Positions 22,257 to 28,944 of a stretch of DNA of 52,799 nt are shown piece after piece. Origin of the DNA: a virus. The DNA is taken from IMG/VR virus record IMGVR_UViG_3300019889_000237, positions 1 to 52,799 of that record; one strand, 5' to 3'. Under the pieces are notes generated by a model that saw only the letters and a program-made list of their open reading frames with translations, was not told the DNA's origin and did no database searches. Position 1 is the first letter of the stretch; every line of letters begins with the position of its first letter. Made by a program: the position numbers and the translations under genes.

Positions 22257-22624
22257 CCCGCCGTCCGGTCAAAGGCCTGGCCCCCCGGCTGGCCGTCGAG
22301 CCCGCCCCACGTCCGCCCGGCCCGACCGAGATCCTCGGCCCGGACGGGCGGGTGTGGCTGCGGCACGCCGACGGCCTCTACTACGACGAGGAGCAGACCG
22401 AGGTATTCAGTCAGGGCGCGTTGCGCGACCTGATCGCGCGGGCCGCCGAGCGGCTGGCGATCGCGAACGCGCGCACCCCGGACCCGGTGCTGAACGCGAT
22501 CGTGACCGCCCGGACCGTCGACGAGCTGCGCGACATCTGGCCGCGAACGACGACGCGCGAGCAGCGTGCCGCCATCCTCGGCCGCCGGGCCGCGCTCGAG
22601 CTACCACCGAAGGGGGACCGATGA
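22253..22624 (+). CDS. Hypothetical helical protein
   Basis: This 123-residue protein starts at ATG 22253, overlapping the methyltransferase stop (ATGA). A Pro-rich N-terminus precedes a short beta unit (GPDGRVWLRHADGLYYDEE). A helical C-terminus (DLIARAAERLAIANARTPDP, then RDIWPRTTTREQRAAIL) follows. No motif is recognised. It is translationally coupled on both sides. Confidence 0.65.
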   Translation: MTRRPVKGLAPRLAVEPAPRPPGPTEILGPDGRVWLRHADGLYYDEEQTEVFSQGALRDLIARAAERLAIANARTPDPVLNAIVTARTVDELRDIWPRTTTREQRAAILGRRAALELPPKGDR

Positions 22625-22923
22625 CCACCGCGACCCGGGCGCCGCAGGTGTGGCGCGGCTACGACGCGCTGGCGCAGGCCGACGAGCCGATCGGCAGCCA
22701 CTACTCGCCCAACGCGCTGCGCACCCTGCGCCGGCTCGCGCCGGCGTCGTCCACTGTCGCCGCGCTGGTCCGGACCGACGGCCGCCGAACCGTCAAGGTT
22801 CAGGCCACCGTGCGCCGGTTGTACCGCCTGGACCTCGTCCAGATCACCGGCGACGGCCGGTGGGAGCTGTCCGAGCACGGGCGCGAGCTGGTCGCGCTCA
22901 TTGACCGGGAGGGGATCTCGTGA
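22621..22923 (+). CDS. Winged-helix-like DNA-binding protein
   Basis: This 100-residue protein starts at ATG 22621 (ATGA overlap). Residues about 25-95 fit a winged helix: helices NALRTLRRLAP and STVAALVRTD, a recognition-type helix RRTVKVQATVRRLYRLD, and a wing ending in ITGDGRWELSEHGRELVAL. The latter resembles MarR or PadR-type wings. It may regulate this operon. The family is not certain. Confidence 0.6.
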   Translation: MTTATRAPQVWRGYDALAQADEPIGSHYSPNALRTLRRLAPASSTVAALVRTDGRRTVKVQATVRRLYRLDLVQITGDGRWELSEHGRELVALIDREGIS

Positions 22924-23375
22924 AGGTCTGCGTCGACTGCGAGGCGCTGCCGGCCGGTGAACGACCGACCAAGCCCCGGCCGACCGACGGCGCCCCGCGC
23001 CGGCCCCGTTGCGCCACCCACGCCCGGGCCGAGCGGAAGCGCGCCAAGGCCGCCCGGCACGCCACCTACGTGACCAAGACCTACGGCCTGAGCCCCGAGT
23101 TCCAGCGCGCGCTCTGGGAGTTCCAGGGCGGCGCGTGCCCGTGCGGCCGGCAGCCGAGCCGGTTCCCGGACACCGACCACGATCACCGGCTCGCCCGCGG
23201 GCACGACCACCCGGTCGAGCAGGCGTGTCCGGAGTGCGTGCGCGGGCTGTGCTGCCGGGCCTGCAACACCTACGTGCTCGGCCGCTACAGCGCCGCGCAG
23301 CTGCGCGCGCTGGCCCGCTATATCGAGAACCCGCCCGCCCAGGAACTGCTCATCGGAATGGACGTGTCGGCGTGA
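22920..23375 (+). CDS. Recombination endonuclease VII (HNH, T4 gp49-like)
   Basis: This 151-residue protein starts at GTG 22920 (GTGA overlap). The zinc-binding and catalytic region is clear: CPCGRQPS at about 74-81, the DTDHDH catalytic strand, CPEC at about 102-105 and the GLCCRACN motif. These are features of the endonuclease VII family that resolves branched DNA before packaging. The N-terminus is basic. It fits the DNA-processing operon with the PD-(D/E)XK nuclease. Confidence 0.88.
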   Translation: MKVCVDCEALPAGERPTKPRPTDGAPRRPRCATHARAERKRAKAARHATYVTKTYGLSPEFQRALWEFQGGACPCGRQPSRFPDTDHDHRLARGHDHPVEQACPECVRGLCCRACNTYVLGRYSAAQLRALARYIENPPAQELLIGMDVSA

Positions 23376-23551
23376 ACGCATGGCTCAGGCTCTGCTCGGG
23401 CGGCGACTGCCCCGAGGTGCGACGCAACGGGGAGTGGATCGAAGTGCGCGACAGTGCCCGGCCGACCGAGGTCGCCCGGTTCACGCCGGCACAGTTCGCC
23501 GAGATGGTCACCGCCGTCGAGGACGGAGCGGTGGACCATCTGCTAGCCTGA
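23372..23551 (+). CDS. DUF397-like small protein
   Basis: This 59-residue protein starts at GTG 23372 (GTGA overlap). The pattern CSGGDCPEV, then EWIEVRDSARPTEVARFTPA and QFAEMVTAV, matches the DUF397 family. In actinobacterial chromosomes these are usually paired with XRE-type regulators. Here it ends the rightward operon, just before a strong terminator. Its presence in a phage, away from the XRE gene at 18.2 kb, is notable. Family function is not established. Confidence 0.7.
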   Translation: MNAWLRLCSGGDCPEVRRNGEWIEVRDSARPTEVARFTPAQFAEMVTAVEDGAVDHLLA

Positions 23552-23573
23552 CCGCCGCTGGCAATGCGCACGA

Positions 23574-23610
23574 GAGAGCCCCTCCCCCTGGACCTTGGGG
23601 AGGGGCTCTC
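23574..23610. terminator. Strong 14-bp hairpin terminator
   Basis: GAGAGCCCCTCCCC at 23574-23587 pairs with 23597-23610 around a 9-nt loop and is followed by GTTCGTT. It ends the 18.5-23.55 kb rightward operon. It can also serve the leftward three-gene operon that converges on it from 24240. Confidence 0.85.
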
Positions 23611-23615
23611 GTTCG

Positions 23616-23810
23616 TTACGCGACCGCCTCGTCCCGCCAGGCGCCCGGCAGCAAGACCGAGATCACCCACCCGGGCACCGGCGCGGCGACAAACCCGGAC
23701 CGGCGCGCCCGGGCGAGCGACGCCCGGTGCGCGGCCCGGATCTCGGCGGCCGTGCGGGGCACTGGGCTGGTGCACCGGCACTGGTCCAGTGCAGCTCCGC
23801 ACGGGTTCAC
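23616..23810 (-). CDS. Small hypothetical protein
   Basis: This 64-residue protein starts at GTG 23810 in a GTGA overlap with the preceding gene. It begins VNPCGAALDQCRCT, with three cysteines, then a basic helix (TAAEIRAAHRASLARARRSG) and ends in a hydrophobic strand (VISVLLPGAW). No function recognised. Confidence 0.55.
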   Translation of the reverse strand: MNPCGAALDQCRCTSPVPRTAAEIRAAHRASLARARRSGFVAAPVPGWVISVLLPGAWRDEAVA

Positions 23811-24037
23811 GGACTCACCTTCCGTTCGGCCTTGCGGTAGGACTCCAACTCGGTCTCGGCCGCCTCGGCACGGATCAGGGCCTGGTCGCGCTCGTGGCGG
23901 ACGTGCTCGACGGTCGCCGCCAGTGCTCGGATCCATCGCGCGGTCATGTCGTTCTGCGGCTGTTCGGTGCCCGCTGCATAGACGAGGGCCGTGCGGATGT
24001 CGTCGGCGGTCAGGAATGGTGCGTTGAACGTGCTCAC
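23807..24037 (-). CDS. Small helical hypothetical protein
   Basis: This 76-residue protein starts at GTG 24037 (GTGA overlap with the upstream gene). It is helical and charged, with a coiled-coil-like stretch (VEHVRHERDQALIRAEAAET). Its N-terminus (FLTADDIRTALVYAAGTEQP) is amphipathic. It is the middle gene of a leftward trio. Function unknown. Confidence 0.6.
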   Translation of the reverse strand: MSTFNAPFLTADDIRTALVYAAGTEQPQNDMTARWIRALAATVEHVRHERDQALIRAEAAETELESYRKAERKVSP

Positions 24038-24240
24038 GACGTCACCGCCGGGCCCAGGCCGAGCACGAACCGGCCGGAGGCGGCGTAGGTCATGGCCGCG
24101 CCGCCCAGGCCGGGGGTGGCGGCCAGCCGGACGGCCCGCTGACGCATCGCGCGCAGCTCGACCAGCTCGGTCTCCAGGGCGGCCACGTCCGCCTCCCACT
24201 CGTAGGTCGGCTCCGCTACTAGCACGGGTGCAGTGTCCAT
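24034..24240 (-). CDS. Small hypothetical protein, first gene of leftward trio
   Basis: This 68-residue protein starts at ATG 24240 behind CGAGAGGACACGAGGACC, the same ribosome-binding motif used throughout the rightward arm. It contains an acidic helix (EWEADVAALETELVELRAMR) and a Gly/Ala-rich hydrophobic end. The gene faces a rightward gene across a promoter region that holds the shared operator, so one regulator may control both directions. Confidence 0.6.
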   Translation of the reverse strand: MDTAPVLVAEPTYEWEADVAALETELVELRAMRQRAVRLAATPGLGGAAMTYAASGRFVLGLGPAVTS

Positions 24241-24258
24241 GGTCCTCGTGTCCTCTCG

Positions 24259-24298
24259 TTGACAGGGCGTCCCTGTCCGGTGTACCTTACAGGAGACA
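24259..24298 (+). promoter_or_regulatory. Shared promoter/operator, copy at 24.27 kb
   Basis: TTGACA lies at 24259-24264. The operator-like dyad TGTCC-N15-AGACA spans 24274-24298 and includes TGTCCGGTGTACC and TTACAG. It sits between the divergent genes at 24240 (minus) and 24335 (plus). The TTGACA to TACAGG spacing is long, so the operator core is more certain than the -35. Confidence 0.6.
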
Positions 24299-24334
24299 CG
24301 TACGGATGGCAACGCCTGAGACGAGGGAGAGGCC

Positions 24335-24496
24335 ATGCTCGGTCGCGAGTGGAGTACCACGGTCCGCCGCTGGCGCTGCCTTCGCCGCGAGGCGCTGTAC
24401 TGGCGATGGGTCGGGCGGATGGTCGCGGCCCGGCGACGCGTGGGCGTCGTCCCGGTCGACTGGCACGCCGCGACCGACTGCCGGTGTGGCCGATAA
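24335..24496 (+). CDS. Tiny basic protein
   Basis: This 53-residue protein starts at ATG 24335 behind GAGGGAGAGGCC. It is strongly basic and tryptophan-rich (REWSTTVRRWRCLRREALYW) and ends in DCRCGR. Its stop lies inside the first copy of a 30-bp duplicated hairpin sequence. Function unknown. Confidence 0.55.
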   Translation: MLGREWSTTVRRWRCLRREALYWRWVGRMVAARRRVGVVPVDWHAATDCRCGR

Positions 24497-24519
24497 CGCC
24501 TCTGACCTGAGGCGTTGGT
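24490..24519 (+). repeat. 30-bp duplicated hairpin, copy 1
   Basis: This sequence is repeated perfectly at 24949-24978. It contains AACGCCTC-TGACCT-GAGGCGTT, an 8-bp stem with a 6-nt loop, and begins with the last codons and stop of the gene ending at 24496. It looks like a terminator that moved or duplicated with its gene cassette. Confidence 0.75.
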
Positions 24520-24541
24520 AGTACTCATCAGAGGAGACCAG

Positions 24542-24955
24542 ATGCAGAACGTGAACGACCTCATGGCCGAGGAGCTGACGGCGCTCGGGCTGGCCGTCGA
24601 CCAGCTCGACGCGACCAGTCAGGCGGCCGTCTCGGCAATCGCGCCGGTGCTCGACGCGGCGATCGCACCCCTCGCAGACAACCCAGAGGCGCTACGAGTC
24701 GTTGCCGCGGCGCTGCGCTCCTACGCGCGGGTCGCCGAGGTCGCCGAGCTGGTTGGCACGGTTCTCTGGAGCGCAGCCGAGCACGTCCAGGCTGACCGCA
24801 ATGAGCTGGAGGACCTGCGGCGGTACAAGCGCGAGCACTTCGGTCTGACGTGCCGGCGGGGCCACCACACCCGGAACGCTGATCTCGTCGGTCACCCGGA
24901 CGACGAGGACTGGCAGTGCTCGCACTGCGTCCGTCTGGCCGCGGCTGACCGATAA
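24542..24955 (+). CDS. Hypothetical protein with C-terminal zinc motif
   Basis: This 137-residue protein starts at ATG 24542 behind CAGAGGAGACCAG. The first ~95 residues are alpha-helical and rich in Ala/Leu/Val. The C-terminus has CRRGHHTRNAD and CSHC, which could bind zinc. Its 3' end carries the second copy of the 30-bp hairpin, as the upstream gene carries the first. Function unknown. Confidence 0.65.
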   Translation: MQNVNDLMAEELTALGLAVDQLDATSQAAVSAIAPVLDAAIAPLADNPEALRVVAAALRSYARVAEVAELVGTVLWSAAEHVQADRNELEDLRRYKREHFGLTCRRGHHTRNADLVGHPDDEDWQCSHCVRLAAADR

Positions 24956-24978
24956 CGCCTCTGACCTGAGGCGTTGGT
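24949..24978 (+). repeat. 30-bp duplicated hairpin, copy 2
   Basis: This is a perfect second copy of the sequence at 24490-24519, again placed over the last codons (arginine then TAA) of a small gene. The interval between copies is 459 bp and contains one gene. Confidence 0.75.
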
Positions 24979-24998
24979 TCGACGAGAGGTAGAAGAGC

Positions 24999-25424
24999 AT
25001 GAAAAGCACTCGGTACGTGGTCGTCGGGACGTCGCCGTTCAGCGACACGGCCGTCACCGTCGGCCCGCTCTCGCTCCGCGGCGCGACCGCGGCGGCTGGC
25101 GACATGACCCTGCTGGGCTACGTCACTGAGATCTGCCCGCTCCAGCAGGTTGCGGATTTGGAGGTGGTCGTCAACGACGAGGGCGCCGAGATCCGCACGA
25201 TCGACGACGTCGCGAAGGTGTGCGCGGCGGTAGACCTGACGGCAGACGAGGACGGCGTCACGTGGCGCGGCGACTACGACGACCCGTACGTGGCTGCGCT
25301 CGTCGAGGGCGGAGTCCTGGAGGTGGTTGAGGTCGAGTCCGGCGAGACGTCGACCGAGATCTACCCGGGCCAGCCGGCGTCACGTCTCATCGCCGCGATC
25401 CGGGCTGCCGCTGACCAGCGGTAA
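24999..25424 (+). CDS. Hypothetical acidic protein
   Basis: This 141-residue protein starts at ATG 24999 behind CGAGAGGTAGAAGAGC. It alternates beta strands and acidic loops (VVVNDEGAEIRTIDDVAKVC, then ADEDGVTWRGDYDDPYVAAL). It has no motif I recognise. Acidic small proteins in early phage arms are sometimes DNA mimics, but the composition alone does not prove that. Confidence 0.65.
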   Translation: MKSTRYVVVGTSPFSDTAVTVGPLSLRGATAAAGDMTLLGYVTEICPLQQVADLEVVVNDEGAEIRTIDDVAKVCAAVDLTADEDGVTWRGDYDDPYVAALVEGGVLEVVEVESGETSTEIYPGQPASRLIAAIRAAADQR

Positions 25425-25475
25425 GTCAACTTGGACAGTCTACTGACAAACGACCACGACGAGAGGACACGCACC

Positions 25476-25583
25476 ATGGCCAACACCCCCGAGTCCGACG
25501 ACGCACTGTTGGACGCCATCGCCGCCCAGGCCGCCCAGGACAAGCTCGACGCCCTGCTCGACGCCGTCAACCGGACGAAGTAG
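25476..25583 (+). CDS. Short acidic helical peptide
   Basis: This 35-residue peptide starts at ATG 25476 behind CGAGAGGACACGCACC. It is an amphipathic, acidic helix (DDALLDAIAAQAAQDKLDAL). Its stop abuts the next ATG (TAGATG). Start and spacing support it; function unknown. Confidence 0.55.
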   Translation: MANTPESDDALLDAIAAQAAQDKLDALLDAVNRTK

Positions 25584-25892
25584 ATGAAGGGCGTCCTGGT
25601 CGCGATCGGCATCGCGCTGGTCCTCGCGTTCGGCTTCGGCCGGGACGAGGACCAGCCGCCGGCGCCGGTGGCCGCCCCGGCGCCGCTCGCGGTCCCGCTG
25701 GCGGTCTCGGAGACCACGCCGCCGCCGGGCTGGACGCCGCCGGCCGCGCTGGCCATCGAGCAACAGCTCGGCGAGTTCCTGGCCGAGCTCGGCGTGGTCG
25801 CCCGCGGGCAGATCGTCGGCGCGGTGGCGCTGCTGGCGGTCCTCACCGCGCTGGTGGTCTCGCTCGAGCGCAGCCGGATGTCCGGTCAGTGA
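25584..25892 (+). CDS. Two-segment membrane protein
   Basis: This 102-residue protein has an N-terminal hydrophobic segment (VLVAIGIALVLAFGFG, about 4-19), a Pro/Ala-rich outer or linker region, and a second segment near the end (IVGAVALLAVLTALVVSL). It starts immediately after the previous stop. Rightward arms often carry small membrane proteins that change the host envelope. The sequence resembles no specific family. Confidence 0.65.
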   Translation: MKGVLVAIGIALVLAFGFGRDEDQPPAPVAAPAPLAVPLAVSETTPPPGWTPPAALAIEQQLGEFLAELGVVARGQIVGAVALLAVLTALVVSLERSRMSGQ

Positions 25893-26095
25893 GCGTCCCG
25901 TGGTGGATGCTCCCGCGCTGGCTCGACCTCGAGCTGGTGCGCTACCTGGCCGCCTGCGAGACCGAGACGGGAGGAGGTGAGCACATGGCCAGGCAGGATC
26001 CGCGCACACAGCAGGAGAAGTTGCACGACCGCAACACAAAGCCAACCGGCGCCGGCAACCAGCGCGACGCCAAGCACCAGGGCGCGAAGAAGTAG
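25889..26095 (+). CDS. Small protein with possible internal start
   Basis: From GTG 25889 (GTGA overlap) the frame gives 68 residues. A stronger signal, GGAGGAGGTGAGCAC, precedes an in-frame ATG at 25985 that would give a 36-residue basic protein (MARQDPRTQQEKLHDRNTKP). Both products may exist. The basic tail (KHQGAKK) suggests nucleic-acid or membrane contact. Followed directly by a terminator. Confidence 0.5.
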   Translation: MSVPWWMLPRWLDLELVRYLAACETETGGGEHMARQDPRTQQEKLHDRNTKPTGAGNQRDAKHQGAKK

Positions 26096-26101
26096 GACCA
26101 C

Positions 26102-26132
26102 GAGGGGCCCCGGGTGCAGTCCGGGGCCCCTC
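26102..26132 (+). terminator. 12-bp hairpin terminator
   Basis: GAGGGGCCCCGG at 26102-26113 pairs with 26121-26132 around a 7-nt loop, followed by TTGCG. It ends the 24.3-26.1 kb unit directly before the next promoter. Confidence 0.8.
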
Positions 26133-26146
26133 TTGCGTGCCTTCGT

Positions 26147-26171
26147 TGTCCGGTGTACCCTACAGAGGACA
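26147..26171 (+). promoter_or_regulatory. Shared promoter/operator, copy at 26.15 kb
   Basis: TGTCC-N15-GGACA spans 26147-26171, with GGTGTACCC and a TACAGA hexamer (26161-26166) inside. It is placed directly after a terminator and 23 bp before the next gene start. Confidence 0.65.
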
Positions 26172-26193
26172 GCGACGAGAGGAACCTGCGGAC

Positions 26194-26391
26194 ATGGACG
26201 AGAAGGACTTCACTCCCCGCCACCGGCGGATCCTGGAGCGGGCGCGCAACGAGGGCACCGTCAAGATCAGCCGCGTCTTTCGCACGCACGTCCAGGACCT
26301 CGTCGACGCCGACCTGGTCACCGTCACCCACGAGAAGTTCCGTGGCGCGGACGGCCGCGACTTTCCCGTTCTCGTCGTCACACCCCGCTGA
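26194..26391 (+). CDS. Small winged-helix-like protein
   Basis: This 65-residue protein starts at ATG 26194. The pattern TPRHRRILERARNEGTVKIS, then VQDLVDADLVTV, then ADGRDFPVLVVTPR fits a minimal winged helix: two or three helices and a beta wing. It is the first gene after an operator/promoter, so it may be a regulator. The family is not confirmed. Confidence 0.6.
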   Translation: MDEKDFTPRHRRILERARNEGTVKISRVFRTHVQDLVDADLVTVTHEKFRGADGRDFPVLVVTPR

Positions 26392-26403
26392 GAGGACGAG
26401 GAC

Positions 26404-26697
26404 ATGAGCCTCCCCAAGGGAGACCTGCTGAACACCGTCGAGGGCGTGACCGAGCGGATCTCGTTCGTGATCACGGCCAACGACCACGGCCGCCACCTGA
26501 AGCCCGGCGCCCGACGGCTGCGCGCCGCCGCCCTGGCCGACCTGCACGAGGTCCGGGCCCGGCTCTGGCGCGAGCTGGACCTGGCCACCATGACCAGCCC
26601 GGCCGGCCTGAGCACCCTGGCCTTCGCCGCGTCGCAGGCCGCCGAGCTGGACGACCGCTACGTGCGGTTCTGGCGTACCGAGGCGGGCGCCCGTTGA
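26404..26697 (+). CDS. Hypothetical helical protein
   Basis: This 97-residue protein starts at ATG 26404 behind GAGAGGACGAGGAC. It is almost wholly helical with many Ala, Leu and Arg (RRLRAAALADLHEVRARLWR). Its stop overlaps the -35 region of the next promoter. Function unknown. Confidence 0.65.
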   Translation: MSLPKGDLLNTVEGVTERISFVITANDHGRHLKPGARRLRAAALADLHEVRARLWRELDLATMTSPAGLSTLAFAASQAAELDDRYVRFWRTEAGAR

Positions 26698-26730
26698 CAC
26701 TATGTCCGGTGTCCCCTACACTGAACATAG
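26694..26730 (+). promoter_or_regulatory. Best-formed shared promoter/operator (26.7 kb)
   Basis: TTGACA (26694-26699), a 17-bp spacer and TACACT (26717-26722) make a near-consensus sigma-A promoter. The dyad TGTCC-N15-GAACA at 26703-26727 covers the spacer and -10. It is extended by CTATGT (26700-26705) paired with ACATAG (26725-26730). A repressor bound here would block polymerase. Confidence 0.75.
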
Positions 26731-26749
26731 ACAACGAGAGGACATCGAG

Positions 26750-27121
26750 ATGATCGAGCTGGAGCGGGACGAGAGTCAGTGGCACATCCAGGTCTGGGCC
26801 GACAAGGACTTCTTCCACGTGATCGTGCAGGAGACCGAGGACACCTACCGATACGGCAGCGCCCCCGGCTGGTACGTCCGCGACAAGAACAGCGAACGCG
26901 GCCCCTTCGGCGACTTCGACCACGCGCTCACCGTCGCCAACCTGCACTGGGGCGAGGTCACGCTGGTCCCGGCCAACCGGCTGCGTCGCGACATCGAGAT
27001 CGGACGCACCGACGAGATCGGACACTTCCTGCTGGAGTATCTCGCCACCTACGGCTCCGTGGGTATCGACGTGCAGGAGCTGGCCTCGCAGGTGTTCGAT
27101 CGGATCGAGGAAGAGTGCTGA
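26750..27121 (+). CDS. Hypothetical protein under promoter at 26.7 kb
   Basis: This 123-residue protein starts at ATG 26750 behind ACGAGAGGACATCGAG. It begins with aromatic beta strands (WHIQVWADKDFFHVIVQETE) and ends with helices (IGHFLLEYLATYGSVG and VQELASQVFDRIEEEC). No family recognised. It overlaps the next gene start by one base. Confidence 0.65.
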   Translation: MIELERDESQWHIQVWADKDFFHVIVQETEDTYRYGSAPGWYVRDKNSERGPFGDFDHALTVANLHWGEVTLVPANRLRRDIEIGRTDEIGHFLLEYLATYGSVGIDVQELASQVFDRIEEEC

Positions 27122-27300
27122 TGAGGTTCCACCTGCGCAAGACGCTGCGGCTCGGTCCGGTGCGCGTGCACCTGACCGAGCGCGGCTTCTCCTCCTGGGG
27201 ACTGAAGGTCGGCCGCTGGACGTGGAACTCGCGCACCGGCCGGCACACGATCAACACGCCCGGACCGGGCAGCTTCAAGACGAAGGGGCGTCGACGATGA
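27121..27300 (+). CDS. DUF4236-like small protein
   Basis: This 59-residue basic protein opens MRFHLRKTLRLGPVRVHLTE. It has repeated short strands with Gly/Ser/Arg (SWGLKVGRWTWNSRTGRHTI) and ends in PGPGSFKTKGRRR. The N-terminal pattern of a basic strand, a GP turn and an R(V/L)NLT-like strand is that of the DUF4236 family. Function of that family is not known. Confidence 0.6.
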   Translation: MRFHLRKTLRLGPVRVHLTERGFSSWGLKVGRWTWNSRTGRHTINTPGPGSFKTKGRRR

Positions 27301-27491
27301 GCGAGCTCGAGCAGCTCCGTGCCCGCCGGCTCGCGACCGCGGTCATCGAGCGCTGCGACGTCTGCGGCGAGGACGGCCGGCACGACGTCGGGTGTCCGGA
27401 GTGGGTGTGCCTGCACGGCGTCAAGGGTTCTTGCGCATATTGCAAGGACCTCGTCCCGGCCGACGACGGACCGGACGAGCCGACCCCTTGA
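27297..27491 (+). CDS. Zinc-binding mini-protein
   Basis: This 64-residue protein starts at ATG 27297 (ATGA overlap). Three cysteine groups, CDVCGEDGRHDVGC, CLHGVKGSC and CAYC, could hold two zinc ions. It is one of several Cys-rich mini-proteins in this arm. Its 3' end overlaps the next promoter. Function unknown. Confidence 0.65.
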   Translation: MSELEQLRARRLATAVIERCDVCGEDGRHDVGCPEWVCLHGVKGSCAYCKDLVPADDGPDEPTP

Positions 27492-27522
27492 CGTTCGTGT
27501 CCGGTGTCCCGTACACTAGACA
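27488..27522 (+). promoter_or_regulatory. Shared promoter/operator, copy at 27.5 kb
   Basis: TTGACG (27488-27493), an 18-bp spacer and TACACT (27512-27517) form the promoter. The dyad TGTCC-N15-AGACA lies at 27498-27522. It is identical in design to the copy at 26.7 kb, and both overlap the end of the preceding gene. Confidence 0.72.
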
Positions 27523-27544
27523 TAGTCGATGAGAGGACGCCAGG

Positions 27545-27700
27545 ATGAAGGACTCGACCGGCAAGCACATCACCAGCTGCGCCCGCAAGGCGTGCACCGA
27601 CGTGGCCGACGCCCAGCGCGGAGTCCAGACCCGCCACGGCGAGAAGCTCTGCCCCACCCACGGCGAGGTGGCCCTGACCCGGCCGCCGAACCGCCGCTGA
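27545..27700 (+). CDS. Tiny Cys/His protein
   Basis: This 51-residue basic protein starts at ATG 27545 after GATGAGAGGACGCCAGG. It has CARKAC in the first half and CPTHGE in the second, a possible C4/C3H zinc site. It is followed at once by a terminator, so it forms a single-gene unit with the promoter at 27.5 kb. Confidence 0.55.
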   Translation: MKDSTGKHITSCARKACTDVADAQRGVQTRHGEKLCPTHGEVALTRPPNRR

Positions 27701-27711
27701 CCCACCCGCCC

Positions 27712-27745
27712 GGGGCCCGGCCCCTCCCCCAGGGGACCGGGCCCC
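27712..27745 (+). terminator. Long hairpin terminator
   Basis: GGGGCCCGG at 27712-27720 pairs with 27737-27745. An inner CCCCT/AGGGG stem continues it around a 5-nt loop, and CTTCC follows. It ends the one-gene unit at 27545-27700. Confidence 0.75.
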
Positions 27746-27767
27746 CTTCCACGAGAGGACACCGAAC

Positions 27768-27938
27768 ATGGCCAAGATCCTGAACCCCCTGCGCCGCCGC
27801 CCGCAGCCGACCACCCGGGTCTGCGGCCAGCTTCCTCCGGCCTCCCGGCCCCGCCCGGGCGACCACCCGTGCGCCCTACCCGCCGGCGGCCACACCATGC
27901 ACCGCTGCGCGTTCGGCGACTGCGCGTGGGGGTCGTGA
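27768..27938 (+). CDS. Tiny basic Cys/His protein
   Basis: This 56-residue protein starts at ATG 27768 behind CGAGAGGACACCGAAC. It has CGQLPP, HPCAL, HTMHRC and GDCAW, giving a possible zinc site in a Pro/Arg-rich chain. The stop overlaps the next ATG (TGATG). Function unknown. Confidence 0.55.
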   Translation: MAKILNPLRRRPQPTTRVCGQLPPASRPRPGDHPCALPAGGHTMHRCAFGDCAWGS

Positions 27939-28141
27939 TGGCCTGGGGACAGCCCAAGCGCAACGGACGCAGCGCCTGCGGTCACCGCGGGAAGTGCTCG
28001 TGCCAGCGTCGCAACAACGCCGAGGCCGTGCGCAACCCCGAGGCCCAGCCGCGCCCCTGTCCGCAGATGTGCGGCAAGAACAAGGGCATGGCCTGCGGCG
28101 CCACTGTGCGCGGGGGCGTTTGTCCCTGCGGATTCTGTTGA
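27938..28141 (+). CDS. Cysteine-rich mini-protein
   Basis: This 67-residue protein starts at ATG 27938. Nine cysteines are grouped as CGHRGKCSC, CPQMCG and CG...CPCGFC, with the last cysteine at the very C-terminus. It probably folds around metal ions rather than a hydrophobic core. Function unknown. Confidence 0.6.
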   Translation: MAWGQPKRNGRSACGHRGKCSCQRRNNAEAVRNPEAQPRPCPQMCGKNKGMACGATVRGGVCPCGFC

Positions 28142-28153
28142 GAGGACGAGGAC

Positions 28154-28705
28154 ATGAACAAGTACGACGAGACGGCAACGTGGCTGCGCGAGCGAGCGAA
28201 GACGCAGGACCGGCGTGGTGAGCATGACGCGGCCAGGGACAACCGAGAGCTGGCTGACCTGCTAGAGCAGCGCGTACACGAGGGCGGAGGGCAGGACGAG
28301 GCGGCGGCCGGGTCCGAGCACTACCGCGAGGGCTGGCGCAACGGCTACGAACAGGCGCGCACCGCGCGCTTCACCGAGCTGGCCGAGGCGCAGCGCCAGG
28401 CCGAGATGTGGCACGCGCGCTACGTGGAGAACGCGGACGTGTACGAGCTCCGCGCCCGGGACGAGGCGGCCAAGGTCGTCGTGCAGTGGTACCGCACGTC
28501 GGACGGAGTACGGGATCGCATCGTCAGCGACTACGGAGACGCGGTCCTCGACGCGCTGGCCCGCACGCACGAAGACGGAGGGCAGGACGAGGCGGCCGCG
28601 GGGCCGATGAGTGGGCTCGTCCCGCCCCTAGAAACGTCCACGTCCTGGTACACGGCCCCCCGTGCCCGCGCGCACGCGGACGAGGACGGAGGGCAGGACC
28701 GATGA
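28154..28705 (+). CDS. Repeat-containing helical protein (GGQDEAAAG motif)
   Basis: This 183-residue protein starts at ATG 28154 behind GAGAGGACGAGGAC. Long charged helices (TELAEAQRQAEMWHARYVEN) are interrupted by a motif seen three times: EGGGQDEAAAG (about 43-53), EDGGQDEAAAG (about 139-149) and EDGGQDR at the end. The matching DNA is also repeated (GGAGGGCAGGACGAGGCGGC). The motif may be a flexible hinge produced by DNA repeat expansion. Function unknown. Confidence 0.6.
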   Translation: MNKYDETATWLRERAKTQDRRGEHDAARDNRELADLLEQRVHEGGGQDEAAAGSEHYREGWRNGYEQARTARFTELAEAQRQAEMWHARYVENADVYELRARDEAAKVVVQWYRTSDGVRDRIVSDYGDAVLDALARTHEDGGQDEAAAGPMSGLVPPLETSTSWYTAPRARAHADEDGGQDR

Positions 28706-28944
28706 GCGATGATCCGATCGACACGTACGGCCTCGATCCAGCGGACGGCGACCGATCCTACGAGTGGTCCCTGAATCAGCCCGCCCCGATCGACTGGCCG
28801 GCCCGGTTCCGCAAGGCCGCGGACGTGGCCGAACGCGAGGGCGCCTACGGGATAGCCGATCACCTGCGCCGAGGTGCGGACGAGCTACCCCCGGCCGTGG
28901 TCGAGGCCATCGGACGCGAGCTGTCCGGGAAGGACGGGGAGTGA
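28702..28944 (+). CDS. Small hypothetical protein
   Basis: This 80-residue acidic protein starts at ATG 28702 (ATGA overlap). An extended N-terminus precedes helices (WPARFRKAADVAEREGAYGI, then ADHLRRGADELPPAVVEAIG). It overlaps the next gene by one base. No family recognised. Confidence 0.6.
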   Translation: MSDDPIDTYGLDPADGDRSYEWSLNQPAPIDWPARFRKAADVAEREGAYGIADHLRRGADELPPAVVEAIGRELSGKDGE

